Source: Candidatus Nealsoniibacteriota bacterium
GTDB taxonomy: Bacteria > Patescibacteriota > Minisyncoccia > Minisyncoccales > CSSED10-335
NCBI GenBank assembly: GCA_003557585.1
Contig: PWOE01000113.1
Location: forward strand, 1-45,744
Reading direction: 5' to 3'
DNA length: 45,744 nt
In this document: piece after piece, positions 1 to 8,099 of the stretch
How the letters are laid out: each line of letters begins with the position of its first letter
Position numbering within the stretch: position 1 is the first letter of the stretch
Program-made: the position numbers and the translations under genes
Notes under the pieces: generated by a model
What the model saw: only the letters and a program-made list of their open reading frames with translations
What the model was told of the DNA's origin: nothing
The model's database searches: none

Positions 1-3
1 AAG

Positions 4-14
4 TCACCTCCTTT
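4..14 (-). promoter_or_regulatory. Strong Shine-Dalgarno site for a gene just off the left edge
   Basis: Read on the minus strand, this stretch is AAAGGAGGTGA, a near-perfect complement of the 16S rRNA 3' end. It lies about 10 bases after a consensus -10 element. The start codon it serves must lie just beyond position 1, so the product is unknown. Such a strong site stands out because most genes in this window have no recognisable Shine-Dalgarno sequence. Confidence 0.7.
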
Positions 15-22
15 CTGGCTAA

Positions 23-50
23 ACTATAGCATTAAGAGCTAATAAGTCAA
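23..50 (-). promoter_or_regulatory. Sigma70-type promoter overlapping the end of gatB
   Basis: On the minus strand, TTGACT (45-50) and TATAGT (23-28) are separated by 16 bases. The -35 box overlaps the last codons of gatB. Predicted transcription starts near position 16, giving a very short leader with the AAAGGAGGTGA site inside it. The gene served lies left of the window. No terminator is visible between gatB and this promoter, so gatB transcripts may read into it. Confidence 0.65.
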
Positions 51-1519
51 GAAAGCTCTTTCTCTATAATCTTTTTAACTGATTCTGGATTGGCCTTGCC
101 TTTTGTCTTGGCCATTACTTGACCTATCAAGAATTGAAGTGATGCCTCTTTGCCTTGCTTGAGATCATCCACTGCTTTTTCGTTTTGAGAAATAATTTCT
201 TTAATAATCAAAGCTAGCTCCTTGCTATCACTCATCTCTGATAATCCCTTCTCTTCAATAATATTTGATGGATCAGCTCCACTCTTTAGCATCTCTTGTA
301 ATAAGATTTTGGCAATCTTGCTTGATATCTCCTTCTTGTGGATTAATTTAATTAACTCAGCAAAATTCTCAGGAGTTATAATGTTTTCAATTCCGTCTTT
401 CTTCAACAAAGACCTTAAGTCACCTAGAATGTAATTAGCAGCTGCCTTTGATAGTTTCAAGCTCTCTTCTTTAGCTATCTCGCTCTTGATATCTTCTTCT
501 TTAATCCAATTATTGAGCTCGCTAATAACTTTTTCGTAATAGTCTGCGGAGTCTCTATCATTGATAAATATCTCCACACTCTCTTCATCTAAACCATATT
601 CTTTCTTAAACCTCTCTCTTTTTTCTTTGGGCAACTCTGGAATTGATGCCTTCATATGATCTAAATCGATACCCTCTTCTTTGATAGAGATTGCTGGCAA
701 ATCTGGCTCAGGAAAATACCTGTAATCATGAGACTCTTCTTTACTTCTTTGAAGTATCGTCTTTTGTTTATCCTCATCCCAACCCCTTGTCTCTTGATAA
801 ATTCTCTCTTTTTTATCTAAAATCTCTTTTTGTCTTTCAATCTCATAATTAATCGCTTTCTCAATCGCCTTGAATGAATTAATGTTTTTTATTTCAACCT
901 TATCACCTAGTTTTTTTCTATCACTTGAAAGCGATATATTGGCATCAACTCTTAGCTCTCCCTTCTCCATATCAGCGCTAGAGACTTGTAAATATCTAAG
1001 AATTAATCTTAATTCTTCAGCAAATTCTTTTGCCTCTTGGGCAGAATGAATGTCTGGTTCAGTGACAAGCTCCATTAAAGGAACCCCTGCTCTATTGAAA
1101 TCAACTAAAGAGTAATTTGACTCTTTGGGATGAACCAGTTTGCCGGCGTCTTCCTCTAAATGAATTCTAGTGATTCTTATCTCTCTTTCCTTGATCTTGA
1201 GCTTGCCTTTTTGACAAAAAGGCTTGTCATACTGACTTATCTGATATCCCTTTGGTAAATCGGGGTAGAAGTAATTTTTCCTATCAAACTTTGACTCTTC
1301 TGCTATCTCGCAATCTAATGCTAGGCCGGTTTTAACGATCTTGATAATCGCTTCTCTGTTCACAACAGGCAAAGAGCCCGGTTGACCAGTGCAAACAGGA
1401 CAGATATTAATATTCGGCTCTTGAGCATCTGAGTCGTTTGCGCAAGAACAGAATATTTTAGAGGCTGTATTGAGCTCTATATGAACCTCTAATCCAATGG
1501 TCGGATAATACTTAACCAT
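47..1519 (-). CDS. gatB: Aspartyl/glutamyl-tRNA(Asn/Gln) amidotransferase subunit B
   Basis: GatB is the kinase/amidotransferase subunit of GatCAB. It phosphorylates Glu or Asp mischarged on tRNA-Gln or tRNA-Asn, then amidates it with ammonia from GatA. The 490-residue protein has the family opening (PTIGLEVHIEL), paired zinc-type cysteines near residues 23-44 (FCSCAND, CPVCTGQPGSLP) and the nucleotide-binding core around residues 80-180 (YFYPDLPKGYQISQYD, HLEEDAGKL). The C-terminal YqeY-like helical tRNA-binding domain ends the protein. Length is normal. It is the last gene of the gyrB-secE-nusG run, touching deoC upstream. gatA and gatC lie 9 kb away in another transcript, so the complex is split between operons. 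It ends in TGA. Confidence 0.97.
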   Translation of the reverse strand: MVKYYPTIGLEVHIELNTASKIFCSCANDSDAQEPNINICPVCTGQPGSLPVVNREAIIKIVKTGLALDCEIAEESKFDRKNYFYPDLPKGYQISQYDKPFCQKGKLKIKEREIRITRIHLEEDAGKLVHPKESNYSLVDFNRAGVPLMELVTEPDIHSAQEAKEFAEELRLILRYLQVSSADMEKGELRVDANISLSSDRKKLGDKVEIKNINSFKAIEKAINYEIERQKEILDKKERIYQETRGWDEDKQKTILQRSKEESHDYRYFPEPDLPAISIKEEGIDLDHMKASIPELPKEKRERFKKEYGLDEESVEIFINDRDSADYYEKVISELNNWIKEEDIKSEIAKEESLKLSKAAANYILGDLRSLLKKDGIENIITPENFAELIKLIHKKEISSKIAKILLQEMLKSGADPSNIIEEKGLSEMSDSKELALIIKEIISQNEKAVDDLKQGKEASLQFLIGQVMAKTKGKANPESVKKIIEKELS

Positions 1520-2185
1520 CTACTTTTTCTTTTTTTGTAACTCTTTAACAATCTTAACACCAGAGCTAGTTCCAACAATATCAGCCCCAGCTTTAATCAT
1601 CTTTTTAATGTCATCAAGAGTTCTAACATTACCCGATGCCTTGATTAAAAGACCCGGGGCATTATCTCTCATTAGCTTTAAGTGATAAGCTTTTTCTTTC
1701 ATCTCTCGATTCTCTAAAGGATCTTTAGAAGTGGCTGTTTTAACGCAGATTGCTCCTGCCTTTTTAACTATCTTAGAAGCTTTCTTGATTTCGTCATCTG
1801 TTAAAAAACCTGAACCGATAATAACTTTTGTCGGCAGGATCTTGCAAATAACTTTTAAATCTTTAAGGACTTTATCGTATCTCTCATATTTCATGTCAAT
1901 GATGTTCATGACAATATCTAGTTCATCGCCACCATCCTTTTTTACTTTTTTACAGACCTTAACTCTTTCGCTGTGTGAAGAAAGACCCATAGGAGGATCA
2001 ACCAAGACAACAACTTTAGGCTCTTCACCTTTGAGTTCCTGGCTAGCTAATTTAGTCCATTCGGGGTTAATGCAAACACCATGAAAATTATATTTAATTG
2101 CTTCTTGGCAAAGCTTTTTAATATCTTTAGCTTTAGCTTCTTTTCTAATATCTGTGTGATCTATTGTTTGAGCTATCTTTTGCAT
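1520..2185 (-). CDS. deoC: Deoxyribose-phosphate aldolase
   Basis: DeoC splits 2-deoxyribose-5-phosphate into glyceraldehyde-3-phosphate and acetaldehyde, feeding deoxynucleoside carbon into glycolysis. The protein has 221 residues, normal for the bacterial family. The Schiff-base lysine lies in the ICVKTATS motif near residue 147, where the family usually has KTSTG. The second active-site lysine is in KASGNVR near residue 183, and phosphate-binding glycines are in GADIVGTSSG near the C-terminus. It follows the dTMP-synthesis genes, consistent with a deoxynucleotide theme. The stop codon abuts the gatB start. No Shine-Dalgarno site is visible upstream of the ATG. Confidence 0.95.
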   Translation of the reverse strand: MQKIAQTIDHTDIRKEAKAKDIKKLCQEAIKYNFHGVCINPEWTKLASQELKGEEPKVVVLVDPPMGLSSHSERVKVCKKVKKDGGDELDIVMNIIDMKYERYDKVLKDLKVICKILPTKVIIGSGFLTDDEIKKASKIVKKAGAICVKTATSKDPLENREMKEKAYHLKLMRDNAPGLLIKASGNVRTLDDIKKMIKAGADIVGTSSGVKIVKELQKKKK

Positions 2186-2231
2186 AATATTTAAGTTCTT
2201 TTTCGCGAAATATCGCTTCTAAAAACTCTTT

Positions 2232-2711
2232 TTATTTTTTATCTAAAACAAGAAAGGTTAGTTTATAATCACTTGTCTCTTTTTCTTCTCTTTCAACTTC
2301 CACCCAAAGAGAAGAGTCATATTCGGGAAAGAATATATCTGCCTTGAAAGAGGCATCAATTAAAGTTAAGTAGATTCTGTCTGCTAAAGGTAGAAATTGA
2401 CGATAAACAGAGGCTCCGCCTGCAATCATAATCTCCTCGACATCCCCTGCTTTATCTATAGCATCTTCTACTGATTTGGCAATCAAGCAATTCTCTTCTT
2501 GAAAATTGTCTTCTCTGCTTAAAATGATATTAGTTCTATCGGGCAAGGGCTTACCAATTGATTCAAATGTCTTTTGCCCCATAATAACTGGTTTACCTAG
2601 AGTCTTTTCTTTGAAATATCTTAAATCTTCTTTAATCTTCCAAGGCAAAGAGTCGCCAAGACCGATCTCTCTATTTTTACCCATCGCCGCAATGATTGAA
2701 ATTCTTGGCAT
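2232..2711 (-). CDS. folA: Dihydrofolate reductase
   Basis: The enzyme reduces dihydrofolate to tetrahydrofolate with NADPH, regenerating the cofactor oxidised by ThyA, whose gene is immediately upstream. I start it at the ATG just after the thyA stop (TAAGATG), giving 159 residues that begin MPRISIIAAMGKNREIG as usual for the family. An in-frame ATG 18 bases earlier would overlap thyA. Visible motifs are the substrate loop LPWKIKEDL with the catalytic acid at Asp29, the NADPH motif GKPVIMGQKTFESIG and IMIAGGASVYRQFL. Length is typical. Confidence 0.95.
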   Translation of the reverse strand: MPRISIIAAMGKNREIGLGDSLPWKIKEDLRYFKEKTLGKPVIMGQKTFESIGKPLPDRTNIILSREDNFQEENCLIAKSVEDAIDKAGDVEEIMIAGGASVYRQFLPLADRIYLTLIDASFKADIFFPEYDSSLWVEVEREEKETSDYKLTFLVLDKK

Positions 2712-2712
2712 C

Positions 2713-3711
2713 TTAAAATCCACCAACATTAGTTATTGGTGCTTTGATTCCAGAATAAGGATCGTAGTTTTGTAATTCAAAGTCTTGAAACTTGAAATCG
2801 TCTATATCTTTAACCTGAGAATTAATTTTCAAAGAAGGTAACTCTTTTGGCTCTCGAGATAGCTGCTCTTCAACTTGATTGAAATGATCAGAATAGATAT
2901 GTGCATCACCAAAGCTATGTACAAAATCACCCAACTCAAGGTTTGTAACTTGGGCAACCATCAAAAGAAGCATGGCATAACTGGCAATATTGAAAGGAAC
3001 TCCTAAGAACATATCTGCACTTCTTTGATATAATCCTAGATTTAATCTATTGCCTTGAGTCACTGTGAATTGAAATGTTGTGTGGCAGAAAGGTGGGGTT
3101 TCATTTCTATTCTTCTCTGAAGCCATAGCATAGATAAAGTCCGGATTCCAAGCTGAGACAAGATATGACTTTCTAAAGGGTTTATCTTTCAAGCCATCTA
3201 TCACCCAGCCAAGCTGGTCAATTTCTCTGCCATCACTGGCTGGCCAACGTCGCCACATTCTTCCGTAAGAATAGATTAAATCAGCCCACTCTTTAACAAA
3301 ATCATCGCTTTCTGGAAGCTCCTTGATCTTGTTTATAAAATCCTCTTGGCTCAAGTCTTTATCGGGATCATTCTTTAAGCAATGCTTGTGATATCTTTTC
3401 CAGGCCCATTCATCCCATATATGAACATCATTATCAACTAGATATTTAATGTTGGTATCGCCTTTTAAAAACCAGAGAAGCTCATGTAATATCCCTCTGA
3501 AAAATACTTTTTTTGTTGTTAACAATGGAAATCCTTCTGATAAATCAAATCTCATCTGACGACCAAATACAGACTTGATATAAGGGATTTCTCGACCCTC
3601 TTTTTCATATTGACTTTTAACTTCAGGAGTTAGAAAAACCTCTTTTTTAGAGCCTTTTTCCATTATCTCCTTGAGTAGTTCTAAATATTGATATTCAGAC
3701 TTGTTTCTCAT
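2713..3711 (-). CDS. thyA: Thymidylate synthase (ThyA type)
   Basis: ThyA methylates dUMP to dTMP using methylene-tetrahydrofolate, producing dihydrofolate for FolA next door. The catalytic Cys209 is in PPFCHTTFQF, the phosphate-binding arginines are in GRMWRRWP, and dUMP-contacting residues are in FNIASYA and HIYSDHFNQ. I start it at the ATG at 3711, just after the preceding gene's stop, giving 332 residues. A longer in-frame extension would overlap that gene by about 50 bases and adds non-family sequence. Between about residues 105 and 145 there is an insertion absent from the 264-residue E. coli enzyme but similar in place to that of the longer Lactobacillus type. Confidence 0.96.
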   Translation of the reverse strand: MRNKSEYQYLELLKEIMEKGSKKEVFLTPEVKSQYEKEGREIPYIKSVFGRQMRFDLSEGFPLLTTKKVFFRGILHELLWFLKGDTNIKYLVDNDVHIWDEWAWKRYHKHCLKNDPDKDLSQEDFINKIKELPESDDFVKEWADLIYSYGRMWRRWPASDGREIDQLGWVIDGLKDKPFRKSYLVSAWNPDFIYAMASEKNRNETPPFCHTTFQFTVTQGNRLNLGLYQRSADMFLGVPFNIASYAMLLLMVAQVTNLELGDFVHSFGDAHIYSDHFNQVEEQLSREPKELPSLKINSQVKDIDDFKFQDFELQNYDPYSGIKAPITNVGGF

Positions 3712-3713
3712 AA

Positions 3714-4253
3714 TTAAACTTGTTCTTCTTTGCCATCGGTTGAGACCCGACCTCCTTGCCACTGTCCTCTATACTGACTTCCCTCTCCTAGTATCTCTTG
3801 AAAAGTAATGTGCACAATTCGGGCTCCAAAAGATATCTTGATTGGGCTCTTGCCCATATTTATTAAACCAAATGTTAATTCTCCTGAATAGCCTGGCTGG
3901 ACAATTCCATTCAAAAGAGCCAGTCCCGACCTAAAAAGAGTCGTTCTTGGGAATATGATACCAGATAATGATTTAGGTAAATTCACCTTTTCAATGGTCT
4001 TTATTAGATAGTACTTGCCTGGCTCAAAAAGAAAGCTCTTTTCTTCTTTTTCATCATATCTCTCAACTAATACGCTCTCTGGCGTCTCCCTTTCTTCAAT
4101 ACCTAAAGACCCATCTCCTTCAAGAGAGTAAATTTCTCCTAAACGAAGATCAAAGCCAGCTCCTTCTGGGTTGTTTAATTCTCTATCACAAAGACCCTCA
4201 ACTAAATTAATTTCTTTAACTAATTTGTGAAGTTCTTTTATGCCTAATATCAT
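3714..4253 (-). CDS. dcd: dCTP deaminase/dUTPase-family protein, probably dUTPase-like
   Basis: This 179-residue protein has the fold signatures of the dCTP deaminase/dUTPase superfamily: GAGFDLRLGE near residue 31, PRTTLFRSGLALLNG at 102-116, GYSGELTFGL at 121-130, and a C-terminal YRGQWQGG. dCTP deaminases carry a catalytic glutamate where this protein has Gly129 (LTFGL instead of a TLEL-type strand). I therefore infer that it may only hydrolyse dUTP to dUMP, like the archaeal-type dUTPases it resembles. Either activity would feed ThyA downstream. Its start abuts the dCMP deaminase gene. The family call is firm; the exact reaction is not. Confidence 0.85.
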   Translation of the reverse strand: MILGIKELHKLVKEINLVEGLCDRELNNPEGAGFDLRLGEIYSLEGDGSLGIEERETPESVLVERYDEKEEKSFLFEPGKYYLIKTIEKVNLPKSLSGIIFPRTTLFRSGLALLNGIVQPGYSGELTFGLINMGKSPIKISFGARIVHITFQEILGEGSQYRGQWQGGRVSTDGKEEQV

Positions 4254-4784
4254 TTAGCTTTCTTTAATTTTTATTTCCACTTCTTTGGGAGTATATTGCC
4301 TAATCTTGATACCTCTTTTTTCAGCTAACTCCCAGGCCTCATTCTCTTCTTCTTTACCCTCGCCACCCGTCTTTAATCTTTCATATTTCTCTAGATAAAC
4401 TATCTCTGAGACTCCAACATTATTGAGAGCTTTAAGACAATCGTAACATGGAGAAGATGTTACATAAAGAGTCGCTCCTCTTAATCGTCTAGTGTCTTGG
4501 CAATTAATGATTGCATTAATTTCTGCATGAATGCCTCGACACCTTTTAAGATTACCGTCTTTATCGCCATCAATCTTAGCGCAACCAACCTCTATACAGT
4601 GATCATCTCCTTCTGTGGGCCCATTATAACCCAAAGAGACTATTCTTTTTCTTTCATCAACTAAAACAACCCCTACTTTGTGAAATTTACAAGAAGTTCT
4701 CTCTGAAACCAAAAGAGCCAGACCCATAAAAGTATCATCCCAAGATAGCTTTTTGGTTCTGGCTTTTTTAATGTTTTGATTCAT
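4254..4784 (-). CDS. comEB: Deoxycytidylate (dCMP) deaminase
   Basis: The enzyme deaminates dCMP to dUMP, the substrate of ThyA encoded two genes downstream. The zinc site of the cytidine deaminase-like fold is clear: HAEINA at residues 86-91, with the catalytic glutamate at 88, and PCYDC at 112-116. A Cys/His-rich insert before it (HCIEVGCAK, residues 62-70, and Cys82) matches the additional metal-binding loop of dCMP deaminases rather than tRNA-adenosine or guanine deaminases. The 176-residue length fits. It sits between rplK and the dcd-like gene where many bacteria have rplA, so it marks the replacement of that gene here. Confidence 0.93.
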   Translation of the reverse strand: MNQNIKKARTKKLSWDDTFMGLALLVSERTSCKFHKVGVVLVDERKRIVSLGYNGPTEGDDHCIEVGCAKIDGDKDGNLKRCRGIHAEINAIINCQDTRRLRGATLYVTSSPCYDCLKALNNVGVSEIVYLEKYERLKTGGEGKEEENEAWELAEKRGIKIRQYTPKEVEIKIKES

Positions 4785-4790
4785 GATTCT

Positions 4791-5216
4791 TTAATCGATG
4801 ATTTCTACTCCCATATTTTTGGCTGTTCCTTCGATGACCTTCATCGCTGCATTTATATCGTCTGTATTTAAATCAGCCATCTTCTTCTCAGCTACTGACT
4901 TTAATTGAGCCTTGGTCATCTTGCCAACTTTCTTTTTTTGAGGAACTCCTGACCCCTTTTCAATGCCTATCTCTTTTTTAATCAATTCTGATGCTGGTGG
5001 CTGTTTAAGATGAAAATCATAACTTCTATCTTCGTAAACATTAATCTCTACAGGAATCTTAAAACCATCTTGGTCTCTTGTCTTATCGTTGAATTGCTGG
5101 CAAAATTCAGCAATATTCAAGCCATGCTGAGCCAAAGCTGGGCCGACTGGAGGAGCTGGAGTCGCTTTTCCAGCAGCAATCTGAACTTTAATAACAGCTT
5201 TAATCTTTTTTTTCAT
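4791..5216 (-). CDS. rplK: 50S ribosomal protein L11 (uL11)
   Basis: L11 shapes the GTPase-associated centre on 23S rRNA. The 141-residue protein has the proline-rich N-terminal motif KATPAPPVGPALAQHGLN and the C-terminal rRNA-binding domain ending in GTAKNMGVEI. It follows nusG by four bases, the normal nusG-rplK order. The usual next gene, rplA, is absent here, as are rplJ and rplL. No Shine-Dalgarno site is visible. Confidence 0.98.
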   Translation of the reverse strand: MKKKIKAVIKVQIAAGKATPAPPVGPALAQHGLNIAEFCQQFNDKTRDQDGFKIPVEINVYEDRSYDFHLKQPPASELIKKEIGIEKGSGVPQKKKVGKMTKAQLKSVAEKKMADLNTDDINAAMKVIEGTAKNMGVEIID

Positions 5217-5220
5217 ATTT

Positions 5221-5766
5221 TTATATCTTTTTTATCTGCAATGAATCTAATTCAACGGGAGTATCTCTCCCAAACATATTAACTAAAACTTTAATTTTAC
5301 CTCTTTCCATATCGATTTCAGAAACCTTGCCATCAAATTCTTTGAAAGGTCCATCAATTATCTTAACCATACTGCCTACTTCGACATCTATCTTGTATTT
5401 CGCAACATCTGCGCCCATTCTTTTCTTTAATGTAGTTATCTCTTTTTCTGACAATGGCAAAGGAGTCGTTCCAGCACCGACAAAACCGGTCACATTTGGA
5501 GTATTTCTAACAACATACCATGAATCATCTGTAACAATCATTTCAACTAAAACATATCCTGGGTAAATCTTCTCCTCAACCATCTTTCTTTTGCCGTTCT
5601 TAATCTTTATCTTTTTTTCTTTTGGAACAATTACACTAAATATCTTATCTTCCATACCTAAAGATTCTACCCTTTGCCGAAGATTCTTGGCAACGGCCTC
5701 TTCATAACCAGAATAGGTATGGATAACATACCATCTTTTTTGTTCAGATATCTTTTGTCGAGACAT
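5221..5766 (-). CDS. nusG: Transcription termination/antitermination factor NusG
   Basis: NusG binds the RNA polymerase clamp and links transcription with translation or Rho. The 181-residue protein has the NGN domain (WYVIHTYSGYEEAVAKNL at the start, IYPGYVLVEM near residue 70, NTPNVTGFVG near residue 90). A C-terminal KOW domain follows (VKIIDGPFKEFDGKV, about 128-142). It lies two bases after secE and four bases before rplK, the conserved secE-nusG-rplK order. Confidence 0.98.
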   Translation of the reverse strand: MSRQKISEQKRWYVIHTYSGYEEAVAKNLRQRVESLGMEDKIFSVIVPKEKKIKIKNGKRKMVEEKIYPGYVLVEMIVTDDSWYVVRNTPNVTGFVGAGTTPLPLSEKEITTLKKRMGADVAKYKIDVEVGSMVKIIDGPFKEFDGKVSEIDMERGKIKVLVNMFGRDTPVELDSLQIKKI

Positions 5767-5768
5767 TT

Positions 5769-5960
5769 CTAATTAATTATAACTCTTTGTAGAAAAAAAT
5801 CTAAACCACCTAAAAAAGCTGCTACAGCAACTGAAACTCCAACGACTATAAGAGTATATTTAACTGCTTCTTTTCTAGTTGGCCAACTAACCTTTCTTGT
5901 CTCTTGGCGAACTTCACTAAAAAAGAGCCTTATTTTGTTGAGTAATCCATTCTTTGGCAT
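5769..5960 (-). CDS. secE: Preprotein translocase subunit SecE
   Basis: SecE clamps SecY in the SecYEG channel. The 63-residue single-span form has the conserved amphipathic segment EVRQETRKVSWPTRKEA before one transmembrane helix (about residues 35-57). It sits directly upstream of nusG, as usual. Its ATG coincides with the predicted transcription start of the promoter at 5967-5995, so the mRNA is probably leaderless. Confidence 0.96.
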   Translation of the reverse strand: MPKNGLLNKIRLFFSEVRQETRKVSWPTRKEAVKYTLIVVGVSVAVAAFLGGLDFFLQRVIIN

Positions 5961-5966
5961 GTCTGA

Positions 5967-5995
5967 ATCTTAACTAAAGTAACCTCTTTTGTCAA
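5967..5995 (-). promoter_or_regulatory. Consensus promoter giving a leaderless secE mRNA
   Basis: On the minus strand, TTGACA (5990-5995) and TAAGAT (5967-5972) are separated by 17 bases. The expected +1, seven bases after the -10 box, is position 5960, exactly the A of the secE ATG. It lies in the 38-base gap between gyrB and secE and would drive secE-nusG-rplK and the dTMP genes independently of gyrB. Confidence 0.65.
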
Positions 5996-5998
5996 ACC

Positions 5999-7954
5999 TT
6001 ATATATCTAAGTTTTTGACCTGTTTGGCGTGTGTCTGTATAAACTTTTTTCTTGGGAAAACCTCTTCTCCCATTAAAATATCAAATATCCTATCAGCTTC
6101 CTTGGCATCTTCTATGGTTGCTCTAAGCAGAATTCTATTCTCAGGATTCATGGTCGTTTCCCATAGCTGTATAGGATTCATCTCTCCTAAACCCTTATAT
6201 CTTTGAATGTTAATATTGGGCAAAGTAGATTCTTCTTTTTTCTTTGACTTCTTATCATCTTTCATAGAAGAGACGATCTCTCTTTTATCATCCTCGGTGT
6301 AGGCATACTCTATTCTTTTGCCTGACTGTATCTTATAGAGAGGTGGCTGCGCTATATAAAGATATCCTGCTTCAATGATTGGCCTGAAATATCTATAAAA
6401 AAGTGTCAAAAGAAGAGTCTTGATATGATTACCATCACTATCAGCATCGCTCATAATAATAACTTTATGATATCTTAGCTTATCAATATTAAAATCTTCA
6501 GCAACTGCAGTTCCTAAAGCAATAATCAATGATTTTATCTCTTTAGAAGCCAAGACTTTATCCAATCGAGCCCTTTCAACGTTCAATATCTTACCCTTTA
6601 AAGGCAAGATTGCCTGAAATCTTCTGTCTCTGGCTCCTTTACAAGATCCACCCGCCGACTCTCCCTCAACGATATAAAGCTCTGATTCCTCTGGCTTCTT
6701 AGAGGAGCAATCAGCTAATTTGCCGGGCAGAGATAGGCCCTCTAAAACTCCTTTTCTTAAAACTGTCTCTCTAGCTGCTCGAGCAGCTTTTCTTGCCTTG
6801 GAAGAAAGTAGGCATTTCTCAATGATGCTTTTAGCATCTTGAGGATTTCTCTCTAAATAATCTACCAAGGCCTCTGAGACAACCGCCTCAACTGCTGGCT
6901 TAACCTCAGGATTGCCAAGCTTTGATTTCGTTTGACCTTCAAATTGTGGCTCTTTAACTTTAACCGAAACGACAACCGTCAATCCTTCTCTTACATCATC
7001 ACCACCTAAATTATCATCGCCACTTTTTAAAATGCCATTTTTACGGGCATAATCATTTAAACTTCTTGTTAGTGTTGATCTAAAGCCAGTCAAATGACTG
7101 CCACCCTCTTTGGTCAAGATATTATTAGCAAAACTCTCTTCGTATGATTCGAACTCTTGAGTATAATTAAAGGCAGCCTCAACAACTATCTCATCCTTGG
7201 TCCCTAGGCAATAAAATGTGTTTAAGTGTTGCTTTATAGATCCCCTTGTGAGGTATTTTACATAAGACAAAAGACCCCCTTCAAAATAAAAAGTGTAGCT
7301 CTCATTCTTGCCCTCTCTCTTGTCGGAAAAGACAATTCTAGTTCCTTTGGTGAGATAAGCCTGTTGCCTTAAATGATTAATAATCTTCTTGGGAACAAAG
7401 TTTATCTCTTTAAATATCTCAACATCGGGCTCAAAGATAACAGTTGTGCCTCTTTTTTTTGTTTTGGAATCTTTAACAAGCTTGGTTTTAGTTTTTCCCT
7501 TGGCATATTCTTGATAATACTTGTTGCCATCTCTGTAAACTTCCGCTCTCATCCAATTTGATAAAGCGCAAACCACAGATACTCCAACGCCATGCAAGCC
7601 TCCTGAAACTTGATAGGCCTTGCCACCAAATTTTGCTCCAGCATGCAAAGTCGTCATGACAGTTTCTAAAGCTGACTTTTTTGTTTGTGGATGAGTGTCT
7701 ATGGGAATTCCCCTGCCATCATCTGAAACACTAACCCTATTGTCAGGCAAAAGAGTGACTTCAATATTCTTCGCGTAACCAGCAATTGCCTCATCCAAAG
7801 AGTTGTCTAAACACTCTTTAATTAGATGGTGCAAGCCATCGGGTCCAGTAGATCCAATGTACATCCCAGGTCTTTTGCGAACTGGTTCTAATCCTTGCAA
7901 AACAAAGATATCTTTTGAAGTATAGCCTTTTTTTGTTTCTTTTTTTTGTTTCAT
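5999..7954 (-). CDS. gyrB: DNA gyrase subunit B
   Basis: GyrB is the ATPase half of gyrase, which introduces negative supercoils. The 651-residue protein has the opening GLEPVRKRPGMYIGS (21-35), the GHKL ATP site (DNSLDEAIAG, DDGRGIP, GGLHGVGVSVV), then the TOPRIM metal site. The TOPRIM acidic motifs are EGESAGG at 430-436, where EGDSAGG is usual, and DADSDGNH at 503-510. The GyrB-type end QRYKGLGEMNP is present. ParE is the alternative, but nothing favours it. The first ATG lacks a Shine-Dalgarno site. The N-terminus is a short lysine-rich tail before the conserved core. Confidence 0.95.
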   Translation of the reverse strand: MKQKKETKKGYTSKDIFVLQGLEPVRKRPGMYIGSTGPDGLHHLIKECLDNSLDEAIAGYAKNIEVTLLPDNRVSVSDDGRGIPIDTHPQTKKSALETVMTTLHAGAKFGGKAYQVSGGLHGVGVSVVCALSNWMRAEVYRDGNKYYQEYAKGKTKTKLVKDSKTKKRGTTVIFEPDVEIFKEINFVPKKIINHLRQQAYLTKGTRIVFSDKREGKNESYTFYFEGGLLSYVKYLTRGSIKQHLNTFYCLGTKDEIVVEAAFNYTQEFESYEESFANNILTKEGGSHLTGFRSTLTRSLNDYARKNGILKSGDDNLGGDDVREGLTVVVSVKVKEPQFEGQTKSKLGNPEVKPAVEAVVSEALVDYLERNPQDAKSIIEKCLLSSKARKAARAARETVLRKGVLEGLSLPGKLADCSSKKPEESELYIVEGESAGGSCKGARDRRFQAILPLKGKILNVERARLDKVLASKEIKSLIIALGTAVAEDFNIDKLRYHKVIIMSDADSDGNHIKTLLLTLFYRYFRPIIEAGYLYIAQPPLYKIQSGKRIEYAYTEDDKREIVSSMKDDKKSKKKEESTLPNINIQRYKGLGEMNPIQLWETTMNPENRILLRATIEDAKEADRIFDILMGEEVFPRKKFIQTHAKQVKNLDI

Positions 7955-8032
7955 CTATTTCAATAAAAAAAGAGTCGTTTTTAAAAAATATTAAAGCTCT
8001 TTTTATTCCTTATTTTATGATTAACTATCCTT

Positions 8033-8061
8033 ATTTTAACTTAATTTTAGAGTTAAAGCAA
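8033..8061 (-). promoter_or_regulatory. Probable gyrB promoter
   Basis: On the minus strand, TTGCTT (8056-8061) and TAAAAT (8033-8038) are 17 bases apart, just downstream of the terminator that ends the preceding transcript. The predicted +1 near 8026 leaves a 72-base AT-rich leader before gyrB. That leader can fold AAAAAGAG against CTCTTTTT, although weakly. Confidence 0.55.
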
Positions 8062-8073
8062 GTCTATTAAAAG

Positions 8074-8099
8074 ATAAAAAAACCGACTTAAGTCGGCTT
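8074..8099 (-). terminator. Intrinsic terminator ending the murA-tRNA transcript
   Basis: On the minus strand, an 8-bp stem (AAGCCGAC/GTCGGTTT, with one G-T pair) with a TTAA loop runs into a T tract. The centre of the stem is the TAA stop codon of the 75-residue gene, so the coding end and the terminator are the same sequence. A T tract also follows on the plus strand, so it could act in both directions. Confidence 0.8.
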
